Assembly (NCBI RefSeq): GCF_937892565.1
Contig: NZ_CALAHQ010000066.1
Coordinates: 161,771 to 209,425, forward strand
Direction: 5' to 3'
Length of the DNA: 47,655 bases
Source of the DNA: an uncultured Roseicyclus sp.
Lineage (GTDB): Bacteria > Pseudomonadota > Alphaproteobacteria > Rhodobacterales > Rhodobacteraceae
Position numbers and translations under genes: made by a program
The notes under the pieces: generated by a model
The model's database searches: none
What the model saw: the letters and a program-made list of their open reading frames with translations, nothing else
Told to the model about the DNA's origin: nothing
In this document: piece after piece, positions 34,941-43,751 of the stretch
Numbering within the stretch: the first letter of the stretch is position 1
How the letters are laid out: the number at the start of each line of letters is the position of its first letter

Positions 34941-37184
34941 TCAGCCCAGTTGATCGAGCCACTCCATCACGGCCGGGCGCACCGATTGCGCACCATTGGC
35001 GCGGGCCGCGTTGATCACGGCGCGCGCCTCGCGCAAGTCGACCCGGCGGATCAGCGATTTGACCGGCCCGATCGACGCAGGGCGCATCGACAGCGCGCGC
35101 AGGCCCATGGCGGCGAAACATAGCGCCTCGACCGGGCGGCCTGCATCCTCGCCACAAAAGCTCAGCGGCGTATCCGTGTCGCGGCAGCGGTGCACGATCT
35201 GTTCCAGAAAGGTCAGAAAGCTGACGTTGAGCGTGTCATAGCGGCGGCGCACGCGCTCATTCTCTCGGTCGGCGGCAAAGAAGAACTGTTTGAGATCATT
35301 GCCGCCGATCGAGATGAAATCGCACCCTTCGAAAAACCGCCGTGGCGCAAAGGCAAGGCTGGGGGTTTCCAGCATCGCCCCGATTTCGAGCGTTTCGGGC
35401 AGCTTGTGACCCAGCGCCGCCTCACGGTCCATTTCGCGCAACAGGTGGTCGCGGGCCTGGGTGTATTCTTCGAGCTGCGCGATAAAGGGGAACATCACCG
35501 ACAGCGGGCGCCCATTGGCCGCGCGGATCAGCGCCTGAAGCTGCATCCGCATCACGCCGGGCTTGTCCAGCCCCACCCGGATCGCGCGCCACCCCAGCGC
35601 CGGGTTGGGTTCCTCGGTTTTTTTCATGTAGGGCAGCACCTTGTCCGATCCGATGTCGAGGGTGCGGAACACCACGCGCTTGCCCTGTGCCGCATCCATG
35701 ACGCGCGCATAAAGGGCCGCCAATTCGCCCCGGCGCGGCACCTTGTTGCGCGTCAGGAACTGCAACTCGGTCCGAAACAGCCCGACCCCATCCGCCCCTG
35801 ACGACGGCAACGACGGCAGATCGGCCATCAGCCCGGCGTTCATCTGCAACGACAGGACCGTGCCGCACAGCGCCTGGGCCTGTTTGTCGCGGATCGAGGC
35901 GTAGCGCTCCTGCGCTTCGGCCTGCATCGCCATCTTGTCCCGAAAGGCCTTGGCAACGGTTTCCTCGGGGCGCAGATGGACGATGCCTTGCTCGCCGTCG
36001 ATCAAGATCAGATCGCCGTTCAGCGCTTCGGTGGTGATCGGGCGGGCATGGATGACCAGCGGGATCGCCAGCGCGCGCGCCACGATGGTGGCATGGCTGC
36101 CGACCGAGCCTTCTTCCAGCACCACACCCTTGAGCCGGCGCCCATAATCAAGCAACTCGCCCGGCCCGATATTGCGCGCCACCAGCACCGGATCGGGCGG
36201 CAGCTCGGCGCCCGTGTCGCGGCCTTGGCCCGTCAGGCGGCGCAACAGCCTGTTGGACAGATCGTCCAGATCATGCAGCCGGTCATGCAGATAGGCATCC
36301 GACACGGTTTCCATCCGTGCCCGTGCCGTCGATTGTTCCTTTTCCACCGCCGCCTCGGCCGACAGGCCGCGCGCGATGTCTTCTTCCATCCGGCGCATCC
36401 AGCCGCGCGAATGGGCAAACATCCGATAGGCTTCCAGCACTTCGCGCTGTTCACCTTCGGCAAGGGGGGCGCGCGTCAGCATATCGTCGATATCAAGGCG
36501 CATTTGGTCAACGGCATGGCCAAGCCGGGCCAATTCCGCCTCTGGGTCGTCGCTGACAAGCCGTGTGACGACCACGCGCGGCTCATGCAGCCAGACATGG
36601 CCCATCGCGACGCCCTCCTGCGCACAGGCGCCTCGAAACATCACCTGTTGCTTGTGGCGTTCGGCCAGCGCCGTGTTCTGGTCGATAAAGGCGCCAAGCT
36701 CGGTCATTTCAGCCAGAACCATGGCCACGACCTCGAGCCCGTAGATCTCGTCGCCGGAATACTCGCGCGCATCGCGCGATTGCACGACCAGCACGCCCAA
36801 ACGTTCGCCCAGGCGCTGGATCGGCACGCCCAGAAAGCTGGAATAGCGTTCCTCGCCGGTTTCGGGCATGTAGCGAAAGCCGCGTTCCGCCGGCGCATTG
36901 GCGGTGTTGATCGGCTGGGCCGAGCGTGCAACACGGCCCACCAGACCCTCGCCCATGCGCATCCGGGTCACATGAACCGCTTCGGGCGCAAGACCCTGGG
37001 TGGCGCATAGCTCCAGCGTATCGGCGTCGCGCAGCAGATAGATCGAACAGACCTCGGTCCCCATCGACGCCGCGATCAGCCGGGTGATGCGGTCCAGCCG
37101 TTCCTGACCGGCGGCCGCATCGGCCATCACGCCCTGCAGCCCGCTCAGGAGCTTGCGGCTTTCCGTTTCTGTAGCCTGTGCCAT
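34941..37184 (-). CDS. ptsP: Phosphoenolpyruvate-protein phosphotransferase PtsP (enzyme I-Ntr)
   Basis: First enzyme of the nitrogen-related phosphotransferase chain, which phosphorylates NPr and then EIIA-Ntr for regulatory purposes rather than sugar uptake. The 747-residue protein has an N-terminal GAF sensor domain (about 25-165), as typical for PtsP, then the enzyme I phospho-His domain with GSHATIVARALAIP and catalytic His364. The C-terminal PEP-binding barrel includes FRTEL..., KTEEPNPALGWRAIR and SFCGEDAG. No ptsH or ptsN lies nearby. Its position near lysC is conserved in many alphaproteobacteria. Confidence 0.95.
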   Translation of the reverse strand: MAQATETESRKLLSGLQGVMADAAAGQERLDRITRLIAASMGTEVCSIYLLRDADTLELCATQGLAPEAVHVTRMRMGEGLVGRVARSAQPINTANAPAERGFRYMPETGEERYSSFLGVPIQRLGERLGVLVVQSRDAREYSGDEIYGLEVVAMVLAEMTELGAFIDQNTALAERHKQQVMFRGACAQEGVAMGHVWLHEPRVVVTRLVSDDPEAELARLGHAVDQMRLDIDDMLTRAPLAEGEQREVLEAYRMFAHSRGWMRRMEEDIARGLSAEAAVEKEQSTARARMETVSDAYLHDRLHDLDDLSNRLLRRLTGQGRDTGAELPPDPVLVARNIGPGELLDYGRRLKGVVLEEGSVGSHATIVARALAIPLVIHARPITTEALNGDLILIDGEQGIVHLRPEETVAKAFRDKMAMQAEAQERYASIRDKQAQALCGTVLSLQMNAGLMADLPSLPSSGADGVGLFRTELQFLTRNKVPRRGELAALYARVMDAAQGKRVVFRTLDIGSDKVLPYMKKTEEPNPALGWRAIRVGLDKPGVMRMQLQALIRAANGRPLSVMFPFIAQLEEYTQARDHLLREMDREAALGHKLPETLEIGAMLETPSLAFAPRRFFEGCDFISIGGNDLKQFFFAADRENERVRRRYDTLNVSFLTFLEQIVHRCRDTDTPLSFCGEDAGRPVEALCFAAMGLRALSMRPASIGPVKSLIRRVDLREARAVINAARANGAQSVRPAVMEWLDQLG

Positions 37185-37300
37185 TCGCCATGCCCCACAG
37201 CATGGGCCAGATCCGGCCCAATCATTCGGGGTTCAGGGATAGCCCGTGCAGGGGGGCGCACGCAACGGTAATGGCGATGGCCGCAAATGTGGCCGCCAGA

Positions 37301-37528
37301 TCACTGGGCCAGCAGATCGCGATAGACCTGGCGCACGATCGCGTCGCGCGCGATGCCGCGCTGTGCCAGTTCGGCATCGCTGAGCGCTTGCAGGCGCTGG
37401 ATCTCGTCAAAGCGGGCCTGTGCGCCGCTTGCAAAGGCCAAGGCCTTGGTGAGGGTGGCAAAGAACGCCACCATCGCGCCAGCCGGGCGCAGGGCGAAAA
37501 GCGGTGTGTTCAGGGCTTGGGTGGTCAT
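37301..37528 (-). CDS. DUF1127 small protein
   Basis: A 75-residue protein ending in the DUF1127 motif (RFDEIQRLQALSDAELAQRGIARDAIVRQVYRDLL). DUF1127 proteins are small, Arg-rich and linked to stress, phosphate/carbon metabolism or RNA binding in alphaproteobacteria. The N-terminal 35 residues are hydrophobic and could contact the membrane. It lies between lysC and ptsP on the same strand. The upstream region carries an inverted repeat GTATCTTG...CAAGATAC (37549-37576) that may control it. Confidence 0.85.
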   Translation of the reverse strand: MTTQALNTPLFALRPAGAMVAFFATLTKALAFASGAQARFDEIQRLQALSDAELAQRGIARDAIVRQVYRDLLAQ

Positions 37529-37548
37529 GGGAACCTCGGCGGATGACG

Positions 37549-37576
37549 GTATCTTGTGAGCTGAGATGCAAGATAC
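37549..37576. promoter_or_regulatory. Inverted repeat upstream of the DUF1127 gene
   Basis: GTATCTTG (37549-37556) and CAAGATAC (37569-37576) form an 8-bp perfect inverted repeat around 12 bases, 20 bases upstream of the DUF1127 start (which is on the - strand). It could be an operator or a 5'-leader hairpin. Confidence 0.4.
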
Positions 37577-37623
37577 GACGTCAGCGGCCGATCACCAGAT
37601 TTTTTGCTGCAATGCAGCATTGC

Positions 37624-37648
37624 GCGGGGCGCATGCATGGCGCCCCGC
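37624..37648 (-). terminator. Possible lysC terminator hairpin
   Basis: GCGGGGCGC and GCGCCCCGC form a 9-bp stem around the palindromic loop ATGCATG, 13 bases beyond the lysC stop. No U-run follows on the transcript strand; a second region of overlapping small palindromes (37604-37624) follows. It is moderately supported as the end of the lysC message. Confidence 0.45.
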
Positions 37649-37661
37649 CGGTCTTGTCGGA

Positions 37662-38900
37662 TCAGGCCGCGCGGTCCAGCCCGAAGGCGTCATGCAGCGC
37701 TTGTACCGCCAACTCCAGATACTTGCGATCCACCAGCACCGAGACCTTGATCTCGGATGTGGTGATGACCTTGATGTTGATGCCCTCATCGCGCAGGGTC
37801 TGGAACATCTTGGCCGCGACGCCCGCATGGCTGCGCATGCCGATCCCCACGATCGACACCTTGCAGACATTCGTGTCGGCCACGAGCTGCGTGAAATCGA
37901 TCTGGCCTGCGGCTTTTGCATCATTGAGCGCCTTTTCGGCGCGCTTCACCTCGTTCACCGGGCAAGAAAAGGTCATGTCCGTCGTGCCGCCATCCGAGAT
38001 GTTCTGCACGATCATGTCCACATTCACGCTTGCCTCGGCGAGCGGGCCAAAGATCGCCGCCGCGATGCCGGGGCGGTCGGCCACCTGCGTCAGCGTCAGC
38101 TTGGCCTCGTCGCGGGAATAGGCCACTCCGGCCACCACATTGCTTTCCACGATATCCTCCTCGGGCACGACCAGCGTGCCGGCTTCATCCGACATTTCCT
38201 CAAAGCTCGACAAGACGCGCAGCTTGACCTTGTAGCGCATCGCCAATTCGACCGAGCGGGTCTGCAACACCTTGGCCCCGAGGCTGGCAAGCTCCAGCAT
38301 CTCCTCAAAGGCGATGCGGTCAAGCTTGCGCGCCTTGGAGGTGATGCGCGGGTCGGTGGTATAGACCCCGTCCACATCGGTATAGATGTCGCAGCGCACC
38401 GCACCAAAGGCCGCGGCAAAGGCCACGGCGGTCGTGTCCGACCCGCCGCGCCCCAGCGTGGTGATGCGGCCCTCGGGGCTGATGCCCTGAAATCCGGCCA
38501 CCACGGCCACCTTCATGCCTTCTTCGAATTTCCGCATGATGTTGGCCGAAGGGATCTCCTCGATCCGGGCCGCGGCATGGGCCGAGGTGGTCCTGAGCGG
38601 CACCTGCCAGCCTTGCCAGCTTCGCGCGGGGATATCCATTTCCTGCAGCGTCAAGGCCATAAGCCCGGCGGTCACATTCTCGCCCGAACTGACCACGGCG
38701 TCATATTCGCGCGCATCGTAAAGCGGGGCTGTCTCCTCGACAAAGCCCACCAGCTTGTTGGTTTCCCCCGACATGGCCGAGACGATGACGATCACGTCAT
38801 GGCCATTGGCCACCTCGCGGCCGACGCGCTTTGCGGCGCGGCGGATGCGGTCGAGCGTGGCGACCGAGGTGCCGCCGAATTTCATCACCAGAATGGGCAT
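37662..38900 (-). CDS. lysC: Aspartate kinase
   Basis: Phosphorylates aspartate, the first step towards lysine, threonine, methionine and diaminopimelate. The 412-residue protein starts MPILVMKFGGTSVATLDR with the KFGGTS kinase motif, has the GRGGSDTTAVAFAAA segment and TDVDGVYTTDPRI, and ends in two ACT regulatory domains (from about residue 265), so feedback control is expected. The start at 38900 is preceded by AAGGGGACGGGCC. The upstream SDR gene on the same strand is separated by a repeat element. Confidence 0.96.
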   Translation of the reverse strand: MPILVMKFGGTSVATLDRIRRAAKRVGREVANGHDVIVIVSAMSGETNKLVGFVEETAPLYDAREYDAVVSSGENVTAGLMALTLQEMDIPARSWQGWQVPLRTTSAHAAARIEEIPSANIMRKFEEGMKVAVVAGFQGISPEGRITTLGRGGSDTTAVAFAAAFGAVRCDIYTDVDGVYTTDPRITSKARKLDRIAFEEMLELASLGAKVLQTRSVELAMRYKVKLRVLSSFEEMSDEAGTLVVPEEDIVESNVVAGVAYSRDEAKLTLTQVADRPGIAAAIFGPLAEASVNVDMIVQNISDGGTTDMTFSCPVNEVKRAEKALNDAKAAGQIDFTQLVADTNVCKVSIVGIGMRSHAGVAAKMFQTLRDEGINIKVITTSEIKVSVLVDRKYLELAVQALHDAFGLDRAA

Positions 38901-38976
38901 GGCCCGTCCCCTTGTCAGACGCCGCGCGTCATAAGGTGCCGCGCGCGCAGCCGCAAGGGCGCTCACTGCATGCCCG

Positions 38977-39027
38977 CTTCATCTTTGCTTTCCATATACT
39001 CCGGGGGTCCGGGGGCAGCGCCCCCGG
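38977..39027 (-). repeat. Rhodobacterales-type 3' intergenic repeat with GC hairpin
   Basis: On the - strand: hairpin CCGGGGGC-GCT-GCCCCCGG (39009-39027), then ACCCCCGGAGTAT (with ATGG) and GGAAAGCAAAGATGAAG (to 38977). This arrangement of a GGGGGC...GCCCCC hairpin followed by GGAGTAT...AAAGATGAAG is, in my experience, frequent at gene ends of this order. Here it lies between the SDR gene and lysC and may terminate the SDR transcript. Confidence 0.6.
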
Positions 39028-39057
39028 CGGGTCGTGGCCGCAAGGCCGCGAAACCCT

Positions 39058-39702
39058 TCAAAAGCTGTGCGCGCGCCCGTCCCATGTCTCGAAACAGCCG
39101 GTTCTGGCCAGATCGAGCGCCGCAAACCGCGCGACCAGCCCCGCGACCGCCTTGGCGGTCGTGATCTCGGCTGAGGCCCCGCCCATGTCGGTCTGGACCC
39201 AGCCCGGATGATAGACCCCCACGGCGATGCCGCGCGGCTTGAGGTCCGTGGCCAGATTGCGGCCCAGATTGATCGCCGCCGCCTTGGAGGCGCGGTAGAT
39301 GTAGCTGCCGCCCGGGGCGCGCGTGCTTGATCCCATCTGGCTGGCGATGATGGCGATCCTGGGCGCGGTCGCGCGGGCCAGATGCGGCAGGAAGGCCTGA
39401 ACGCTCAGGAAGACACCCGTCACATTCACCGCAAAGCTTTCAGCCCAGAGCGCGGGGGCAAATCCGTCGGCAAGGCTTTCATCCTTGTCCAGATAGACCC
39501 CCGCATTGCACACCAAAAGATCAAGCGCCCCCGTGCCCAGCTGCGCGGACACCGCCCCAAGTGACCGCGCATCGGTCACATCCAGCCGGGTCATCCCCGG
39601 CGCATCGCGCGCGGTTGCCGTGACTGTGGCCCCGCTGGCCTTGTAGGCCGCCGCAAGCCCCGCGCCGATGCCGCGGTTGGCGCCTGTGATCAAGACATGC
39701 AT
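39058..39702 (-). CDS. Short-chain dehydrogenase/reductase
   Basis: A 214-residue classical SDR. The nucleotide site TGANRGIGAGLAAAY is at residues 6-20, NAGVYLD follows in the middle, and the catalytic Ser and Tyr-x3-Lys (YRASK) are present. The substrate is unknown; the closest group by feel is the C-factor/YciK-like small SDRs. AGGAGGGG precedes the ATG at 39702 at a good distance. The 128-base gap upstream of the gene up to rnpB holds no other gene. Confidence 0.9.
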   Translation of the reverse strand: MHVLITGANRGIGAGLAAAYKASGATVTATARDAPGMTRLDVTDARSLGAVSAQLGTGALDLLVCNAGVYLDKDESLADGFAPALWAESFAVNVTGVFLSVQAFLPHLARATAPRIAIIASQMGSSTRAPGGSYIYRASKAAAINLGRNLATDLKPRGIAVGVYHPGWVQTDMGGASAEITTAKAVAGLVARFAALDLARTGCFETWDGRAHSF

Positions 39703-39830
39703 CCACGCCCCTCCTGTTGATGCCGACAGCGGTAACGGGTGGGCCAGAGAATGCAAGCCAAGCCGGTGCCGCCATCGCAGCTTGCCATGGTCGGTTCCGG
39801 GGGCAGTGTTGCACAAGGCCGGGAAACAGG

Positions 39831-40217
39831 ATGCGCGGAGGGCCTGTAAGCCGGATTCTGTCCAAGGGGTTGCCCCCTCTGGATGGCCATTCCTCTGGAC
39901 GCGCGGTTGCCCGCGTGCCTCAAGCTGCCAACCCGGATGTCTGGGGCCGAAGCCAAGCCCCGGGGTTGCCCCCGCGACATCCCTATTCGGCATTGCTCCC
40001 GGTGGGGCTTGCCGTGCCGCTCCGGTTACCCGTCGCGCGGTGGGCTCTTACCCCACCGTTTCACCCTTACTGCGCCCCGAGGGGCGCAGCGGTTTCATTT
40101 CTGTGGCGCTTTCCGTCGGATCGCTCCGCCCGGGCGTTACCCGGCACCGTGGTTTCAGGGAGTCCGGACTTTCCTCGAACGGTTGCCCGCCCGCGGCCAT
40201 CCAGCCCTCCGCGCCCC
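39831..40217 (-). ncRNA. rnpB: RNase P RNA (class A)
   Basis: Catalytic RNA of RNase P, which trims tRNA 5' ends. The universally conserved 5' segment GAGGAAAGTCCGGAC lies at 40162-40176 (- strand) and the 3' segment ACAGAATCCGGCTTAC at 39846-39861. The P1 helix pairs GCGCGGAGGGC (40204-40214) with GCCCTCCGCGC (39833-39843), which defines both ends. Length of about 387 bases fits alphaproteobacteria. It is not protein-coding despite open frames across it. A matched promoter lies directly upstream. Confidence 0.95.
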
Positions 40218-40220
40218 TGT

Positions 40221-40249
40221 CAGCTACGCGTGCCGGCCTTTGGGTTCAA
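40221..40249 (-). promoter_or_regulatory. Predicted rnpB promoter overlapping the ampD stop
   Basis: On the - strand: -35 TTGAAC (40244-40249), a 17-base spacer, and -10 TAGCTG (40221-40226). The predicted start site, about 7 bases on, coincides with the 5' end of the RNase P RNA defined by P1. The -35 box includes the ampD stop codon (40246-40248). Confidence 0.6.
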
Positions 40250-40899
40250 GCCCTCATGCGCGCGGCCATCTCGGCCATGATGGCGCAATCGCGCCCGTCG
40301 AACGCCCCGCCTGCGCCATGCCGGAACCGCAGCCGGACCGCGCTGAGCAAAAGATCATCGGCCAGATCGGGAAAGCCATAGGCCAGCGCATCCGTCCGAA
40401 ACCGGCCCCGGTCGATGGGCAAGGCGCCCCGGCCTTCGGGCCAGAGCGCCAGCCCTTGGCGGGCCAGCCTGTGCCAGTCAAAGCGCGGCCCCGGGTCGAT
40501 CTTGCGCCCCGGGGCCATGCACGAATGCCCGATCACCCCCGCAGGTGCGATGCCCCAACGCGCAAGGATGCCGGGCAACAGCCGCTCCAGCGCATCCATC
40601 AAGGGGGCCGCAAAGGGTGATGCCCCGTCATTGTCCAATTCGATCCCGATCGAGCGCGAATTCACATCGCCCCGCCCGCGCCATTCGCCCGCCCCGGCAT
40701 GCCATGCGCGCAAACCTTCGTCGACCAGCGCCACCACCTGACCGTCGCGCCGGATCAGGTAATGGGCCGACACCTCGCGCGCCGGATCGCACAGCGCGCG
40801 CAGGGCGGCGTCGCAATCGGGCATGGCGGTGTAGTGCAAGACGACCAGCTCGGGGCGCAGCCCGTCGCGGCGGGGGCCGGAATTGGGCGACAGGCTCAT
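40246..40899 (-). CDS. ampD: N-acetylmuramoyl-L-alanine amidase, AmpD type
   Basis: Zinc amidase of the amidase_2 family (217 residues), expected to cleave anhydro-muropeptides during cell-wall recycling in the cytoplasm. Motifs: VVLHYTAMP (zinc His), VSAHYLIRRDGQV, RAWHAGAGEWRG, SIGIELDN (catalytic Glu), VIGHSCMAPGRKIDPGPRFDW (second zinc His, catalytic region). No signal peptide is seen, in agreement with a cytosolic AmpD. rnpB follows immediately and uses its 3' end as promoter. Confidence 0.9.
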   Translation of the reverse strand: MSLSPNSGPRRDGLRPELVVLHYTAMPDCDAALRALCDPAREVSAHYLIRRDGQVVALVDEGLRAWHAGAGEWRGRGDVNSRSIGIELDNDGASPFAAPLMDALERLLPGILARWGIAPAGVIGHSCMAPGRKIDPGPRFDWHRLARQGLALWPEGRGALPIDRGRFRTDALAYGFPDLADDLLLSAVRLRFRHGAGGAFDGRDCAIMAEMAARMRA

Positions 40900-40992
40900 G
40901 GCTCGATCGCCCCCATGCCCTGAGCCGTGGCCGTGTGGCGCTGTGGTGAACCGACCATCGGCCTGCCCCGGTTTCTCAGGCTTTCGGCAGAC

Positions 40993-42477
40993 CTACCACC
41001 ATTTCGCGGGTTTCGCGACAAAACCGGCCGCCTGTTCCAGCGCATAACCGATATTGAGCAATTCGCCCTCTTCCCACGGCTTGCCGATCAGCTGCAACCC
41101 AAGCGGCAGACCCGCGCCATCAAGCCCCGTGGGCACCGCCAGACCGGGCAGGCCCGCCAGATTGACGGTCACGGTGAAGACATCGTTGAGATACATCTCG
41201 ACCGGGTCGGAATGTGTCTTGCCCAGTTCGAAGGCCGCCGATGGGGTGGCGGGTGTCAGGATCGCATCGACACCCGATGCAAAGGCATGCTCGAAATCGC
41301 GCTTGATCAGCGTGCGCACCTTGCGGGCGCGGTTGTAATAGGCGTCGTAATAGCCCGCCGACAGCACATAGGTGCCGATCATGATGCGGCGGCGGACCTC
41401 GGGCCCGAAGCCTTCGGCGCGGGTTTTCTCGTACATCTCGGTGACGCCGTCGCCCGGCGCCAGTTTCGCGCGGTAGCCATAGCGCACCCCGTCATAGCGC
41501 GCGAGGTTCGACGACGCCTCGGCCGGCGCGATGACATAATAGGCAGGCAGCGCGTATTTCGTGTGCGGCAGGCTGATGTCACGGATGATGGCGCCGGCAT
41601 CGGCCAGCATCGCGCGCCCCTCGGCCCAGAGCGTCTCGATCGCGTCGGGCATGCCATCCATGCGGTATTCGCGCGGAATGCCGATGACCCGGCCCCGGAT
41701 GTCGCCCGTCAGCATCGCTTCGAAATCGGGCACGGGCAGATCGGCGCTGGTCGAATCCTTGGGGTCATGGCCCATCATGGCCGCCCCCATGATCGCGGCA
41801 TCGCGCACGGTTTTCGTCATCGGCCCTGCCTGATCGAGCGAGGAGGCAAAGGCCACGATCCCCCAGCGCGAGCAGCGCCCATAGGTGGGTTTCAGCCCCA
41901 CGGTGCCGGTAAAGGCCGCGGGCTGGCGGATCGAGCCGCCGGTATCGGTGCCCGTCGCCCCAAGGCACAGATCGGCCGCCAAGGCCGCCGCCGACCCGCC
42001 CGACGACCCGCCCGGCGTCAGCGACCGGCTTGATCCGGTGGCACGCCACGGGTTGATCGCATGGCCATAAACGCTGGTCTCGTTCGAGCTGCCCATGGCA
42101 AACTCATCCATGTTCAGCTTGCCCAGCATGACCGCGCCCGCATCGCGCAGCTGGCCCGAAACGGTGGATTCATAGGCCGGGCGGAACCCTTCGAGGATCC
42201 GTGATGCTGCCTGCGACGCCACGCCTTGGGTGCAGAACAGATCCTTGATCCCCACGGGAATGCCGCACATGGGCGGGGCATCGCCCGCCTTGATGCGCGC
42301 ATCAGCCGCCCGGGCGCGGTCCATCGCGATCTCGGGCGTCTTGTGGACGAAAGCGCCCAGCGCATCGGCGCCGTCGATTGCCGCCAGACAGGCCCCGGTC
42401 AATTCGACCGATGTGGTTTCCCCCCGGCGCAGCGCGTCGCGGGCCTTGGCGATGGTCAGTTTGGTCAGGTCGGACAT
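40993..42477 (-). CDS. gatA: Aspartyl/glutamyl-tRNA amidotransferase subunit A
   Basis: Amidase subunit of GatCAB, which converts Glu-tRNA(Gln) and/or Asp-tRNA(Asn) to the correct aminoacyl-tRNA. The 494-residue protein shows the amidase catalytic triad: Lys78 in [10 protein letters not shown], Ser158 in [13 protein letters not shown] and Ser182 in [15 protein letters not shown] (spacing 24, as in GatA). The start at 42477 lies 2 bases past the gatC stop on the transcript; a GTG at 42483 overlapping that stop is an alternative. gatB is not in the window. Confidence 0.96.
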   Translation of the reverse strand: MSDLTKLTIAKARDALRRGETTSVELTGACLAAIDGADALGAFVHKTPEIAMDRARAADARIKAGDAPPMCGIPVGIKDLFCTQGVASQAASRILEGFRPAYESTVSGQLRDAGAVMLGKLNMDEFAMGSSNETSVYGHAINPWRATGSSRSLTPGGSSGGSAAALAADLCLGATGTDTGGSIRQPAAFTGTVGLKPTYGRCSRWGIVAFASSLDQAGPMTKTVRDAAIMGAAMMGHDPKDSTSADLPVPDFEAMLTGDIRGRVIGIPREYRMDGMPDAIETLWAEGRAMLADAGAIIRDISLPHTKYALPAYYVIAPAEASSNLARYDGVRYGYRAKLAPGDGVTEMYEKTRAEGFGPEVRRRIMIGTYVLSAGYYDAYYNRARKVRTLIKRDFEHAFASGVDAILTPATPSAAFELGKTHSDPVEMYLNDVFTVTVNLAGLPGLAVPTGLDGAGLPLGLQLIGKPWEEGELLNIGYALEQAAGFVAKPAKWW

Positions 42478-42479
42478 GA

Positions 42480-42767
42480 TCACTCCACCACCTTGGGCAC
42501 GGCGAAAAAGCCCTCGCGCGCATCGGGCGCGTTGCGCAATACCGCCTCTTGCTGATTGCCGTCGCTGACCACATCGTCGCGCCGCGGCAGCCGCATGGGC
42601 GTGACGCTGACCATGGGCTCCACATCGCTGACGTCGAGTTCCTGCAATTGTTCGATGAAGCCGAGGATCGCGTTGAAGTCATCGGCAAGTGCTGGCAGGT
42701 CGGCGTCTTCCACGCGGATGCGGGCAAGCTTGGCGACCTTGGCGGCGGTGGCGCGGTCGATGGACAT
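42480..42767 (-). CDS. gatC: Aspartyl/glutamyl-tRNA amidotransferase subunit C
   Basis: Small subunit (95 residues) that clamps GatA to GatB. Family features: [35 protein letters not shown] at the N-terminus, [20 protein letters not shown], and the conserved AP.....FFAVPKVV end. GAGGAGG precedes the ATG. It is immediately followed by gatA and forms an operon with it. Confidence 0.95.
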   Translation of the reverse strand: MSIDRATAAKVAKLARIRVEDADLPALADDFNAILGFIEQLQELDVSDVEPMVSVTPMRLPRRDDVVSDGNQQEAVLRNAPDAREGFFAVPKVVE

Positions 42768-42924
42768 GGTCGGGGCCTCCTCGAGGAAACTAGGGGCCGT
42801 TTAGCGGCGCGCTGCGCGGGCTGCAAGGCGGCACGGATTGGGGCAGAGGGCAGAGCCGGGGTTTCGTCATCCCCTCGTCATCCCTATCTTTCAAAGTGAT
42901 CGAAAAAGGAACGGAGAGCAAAAG

Positions 42925-43620
42925 ATGAAATACACGTGGTTGGGCCATGCCGGCGTGCGGCTTGAGATCGGCGATCAGGTCTTGCTGATCGACCCCTGGG
43001 AGACGGGAAATCCCATGTTCCCCACGGACCGGCGCGAGGCGATGTATGCGGGGGCCACGGCGATCTTGATCACGCATGGCCATGGCGATCATGTCAGCGG
43101 GGTGCCGGAACTGGCCAAGGCGCGCGGTCTTGCGGTCTATGGCATGGTCGAGCTGATGGGGTTCTGGGCCGCGCGGCATGCCATCCAGACGCATGGTTTC
43201 AACAAGGGTGGCACGGTGCGGCTGGGTGATGTGGCGATCACGATGGTGAACGCGACCCATTCCTCGTCGCTGTCGGGGCCGGAGGGCCCGATCTTTGCCG
43301 GCTCCGAGGCCGGATACATCATCGCAGGCGAGGGGCGTGCGGTCTATGTCTCGGGCGACACGGATGTGATGGCCGATATGAAGATCTGGGATGATCTGCA
43401 CAGCCCCGATGTCGGCATCCTGTGCGCGGGCGGACATTACACGATGGACATGACGCGCGCGGCCTATGCCGCATCCAAGCTGTTTCGCTTCAAGACCGTG
43501 ATCCCCTATCACTACAAGACATTTGCGCTGCTTGAGCAGTCGGCTGATGCTCTGAAGGCGGCGATGCTGCCCGGCGTGCGGGTGCTTGACCCGGAACCGG
43601 GCGATACCGTCACCGTGTGA
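42925..43620 (+). CDS. Metal-dependent hydrolase (UPF0173-type beta-lactamase fold)
   Basis: A 231-residue metallo-beta-lactamase-fold hydrolase of the UPF0173 group. N-terminus MKYTWLGHAG; metal motif His51-Gly-His53-Gly-Asp55-His56; later HYTMDMTRAAYA and PYHYKTF provide further metal ligands. The substrate is unknown. The start at 42925 follows GGAGAG by 6 bases. It is divergent from gatC and convergent with rpmG, and is followed within 5 bases by the tandem palindromes. Confidence 0.9.
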   Translation: MKYTWLGHAGVRLEIGDQVLLIDPWETGNPMFPTDRREAMYAGATAILITHGHGDHVSGVPELAKARGLAVYGMVELMGFWAARHAIQTHGFNKGGTVRLGDVAITMVNATHSSSLSGPEGPIFAGSEAGYIIAGEGRAVYVSGDTDVMADMKIWDDLHSPDVGILCAGGHYTMDMTRAAYAASKLFRFKTVIPYHYKTFALLEQSADALKAAMLPGVRVLDPEPGDTVTV

Positions 43621-43624
43621 CCGG

Positions 43625-43668
43625 GCGAAAAACCCGGGTTTTTCGCGTTGGAAAACCCGGGTTTTCCA
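43625..43668. repeat. Tandem GAAAAC/GTTTTC palindromes after the hydrolase gene
   Basis: The 22-bp perfect palindrome at 43625-43646 is identical to that at 31870-31891 (half-site GCGAAAAACCC). It is followed by a 20-bp perfect palindrome at 43649-43668 (half-site TGGAAAACCC). It starts 5 bases after a stop codon and lies between convergent genes. Confidence 0.9.
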
Positions 43669-43697
43669 GCGCCCCTGTGTGGGGTCGGCGCCATGGA

Positions 43698-43732
43698 AAA
43701 GGGCCGCGTCGGTCATCCCGGCGCGGCCCTTT
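43698..43732. terminator. Bidirectional intrinsic terminator of rpmG and the hydrolase gene
   Basis: AAAGGGCCGCG (43698-43708) and CGCGGCCCTTT (43722-43732) form an 11-bp stem. T-runs follow on both strands (TTTAT on +, CCCTTTTCC on -), the hallmark of a two-way terminator between convergent genes. Confidence 0.75.
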
Positions 43733-43751
43733 ATGCAAACGGAGCGGCAGA

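Noticed and set aside
37185..37300. CcsR-type small RNAs after the DUF1127 gene, as near ccaF1 in Rhodobacter
   Set aside because: No repeated CCUCC-loop hairpins are present between the DUF1127 stop and ptsP.
37566..39164. Long open frame antisense to lysC
   Set aside because: It covers lysC, its terminator region and part of the SDR gene; no motif is seen and the His-rich composition is a codon-shadow artefact.
39668..40620. Several open frames across 39.7-40.6 kb
   Set aside because: They cross the RNase P RNA, whose conserved segments and P1 pairing explain the sequence.
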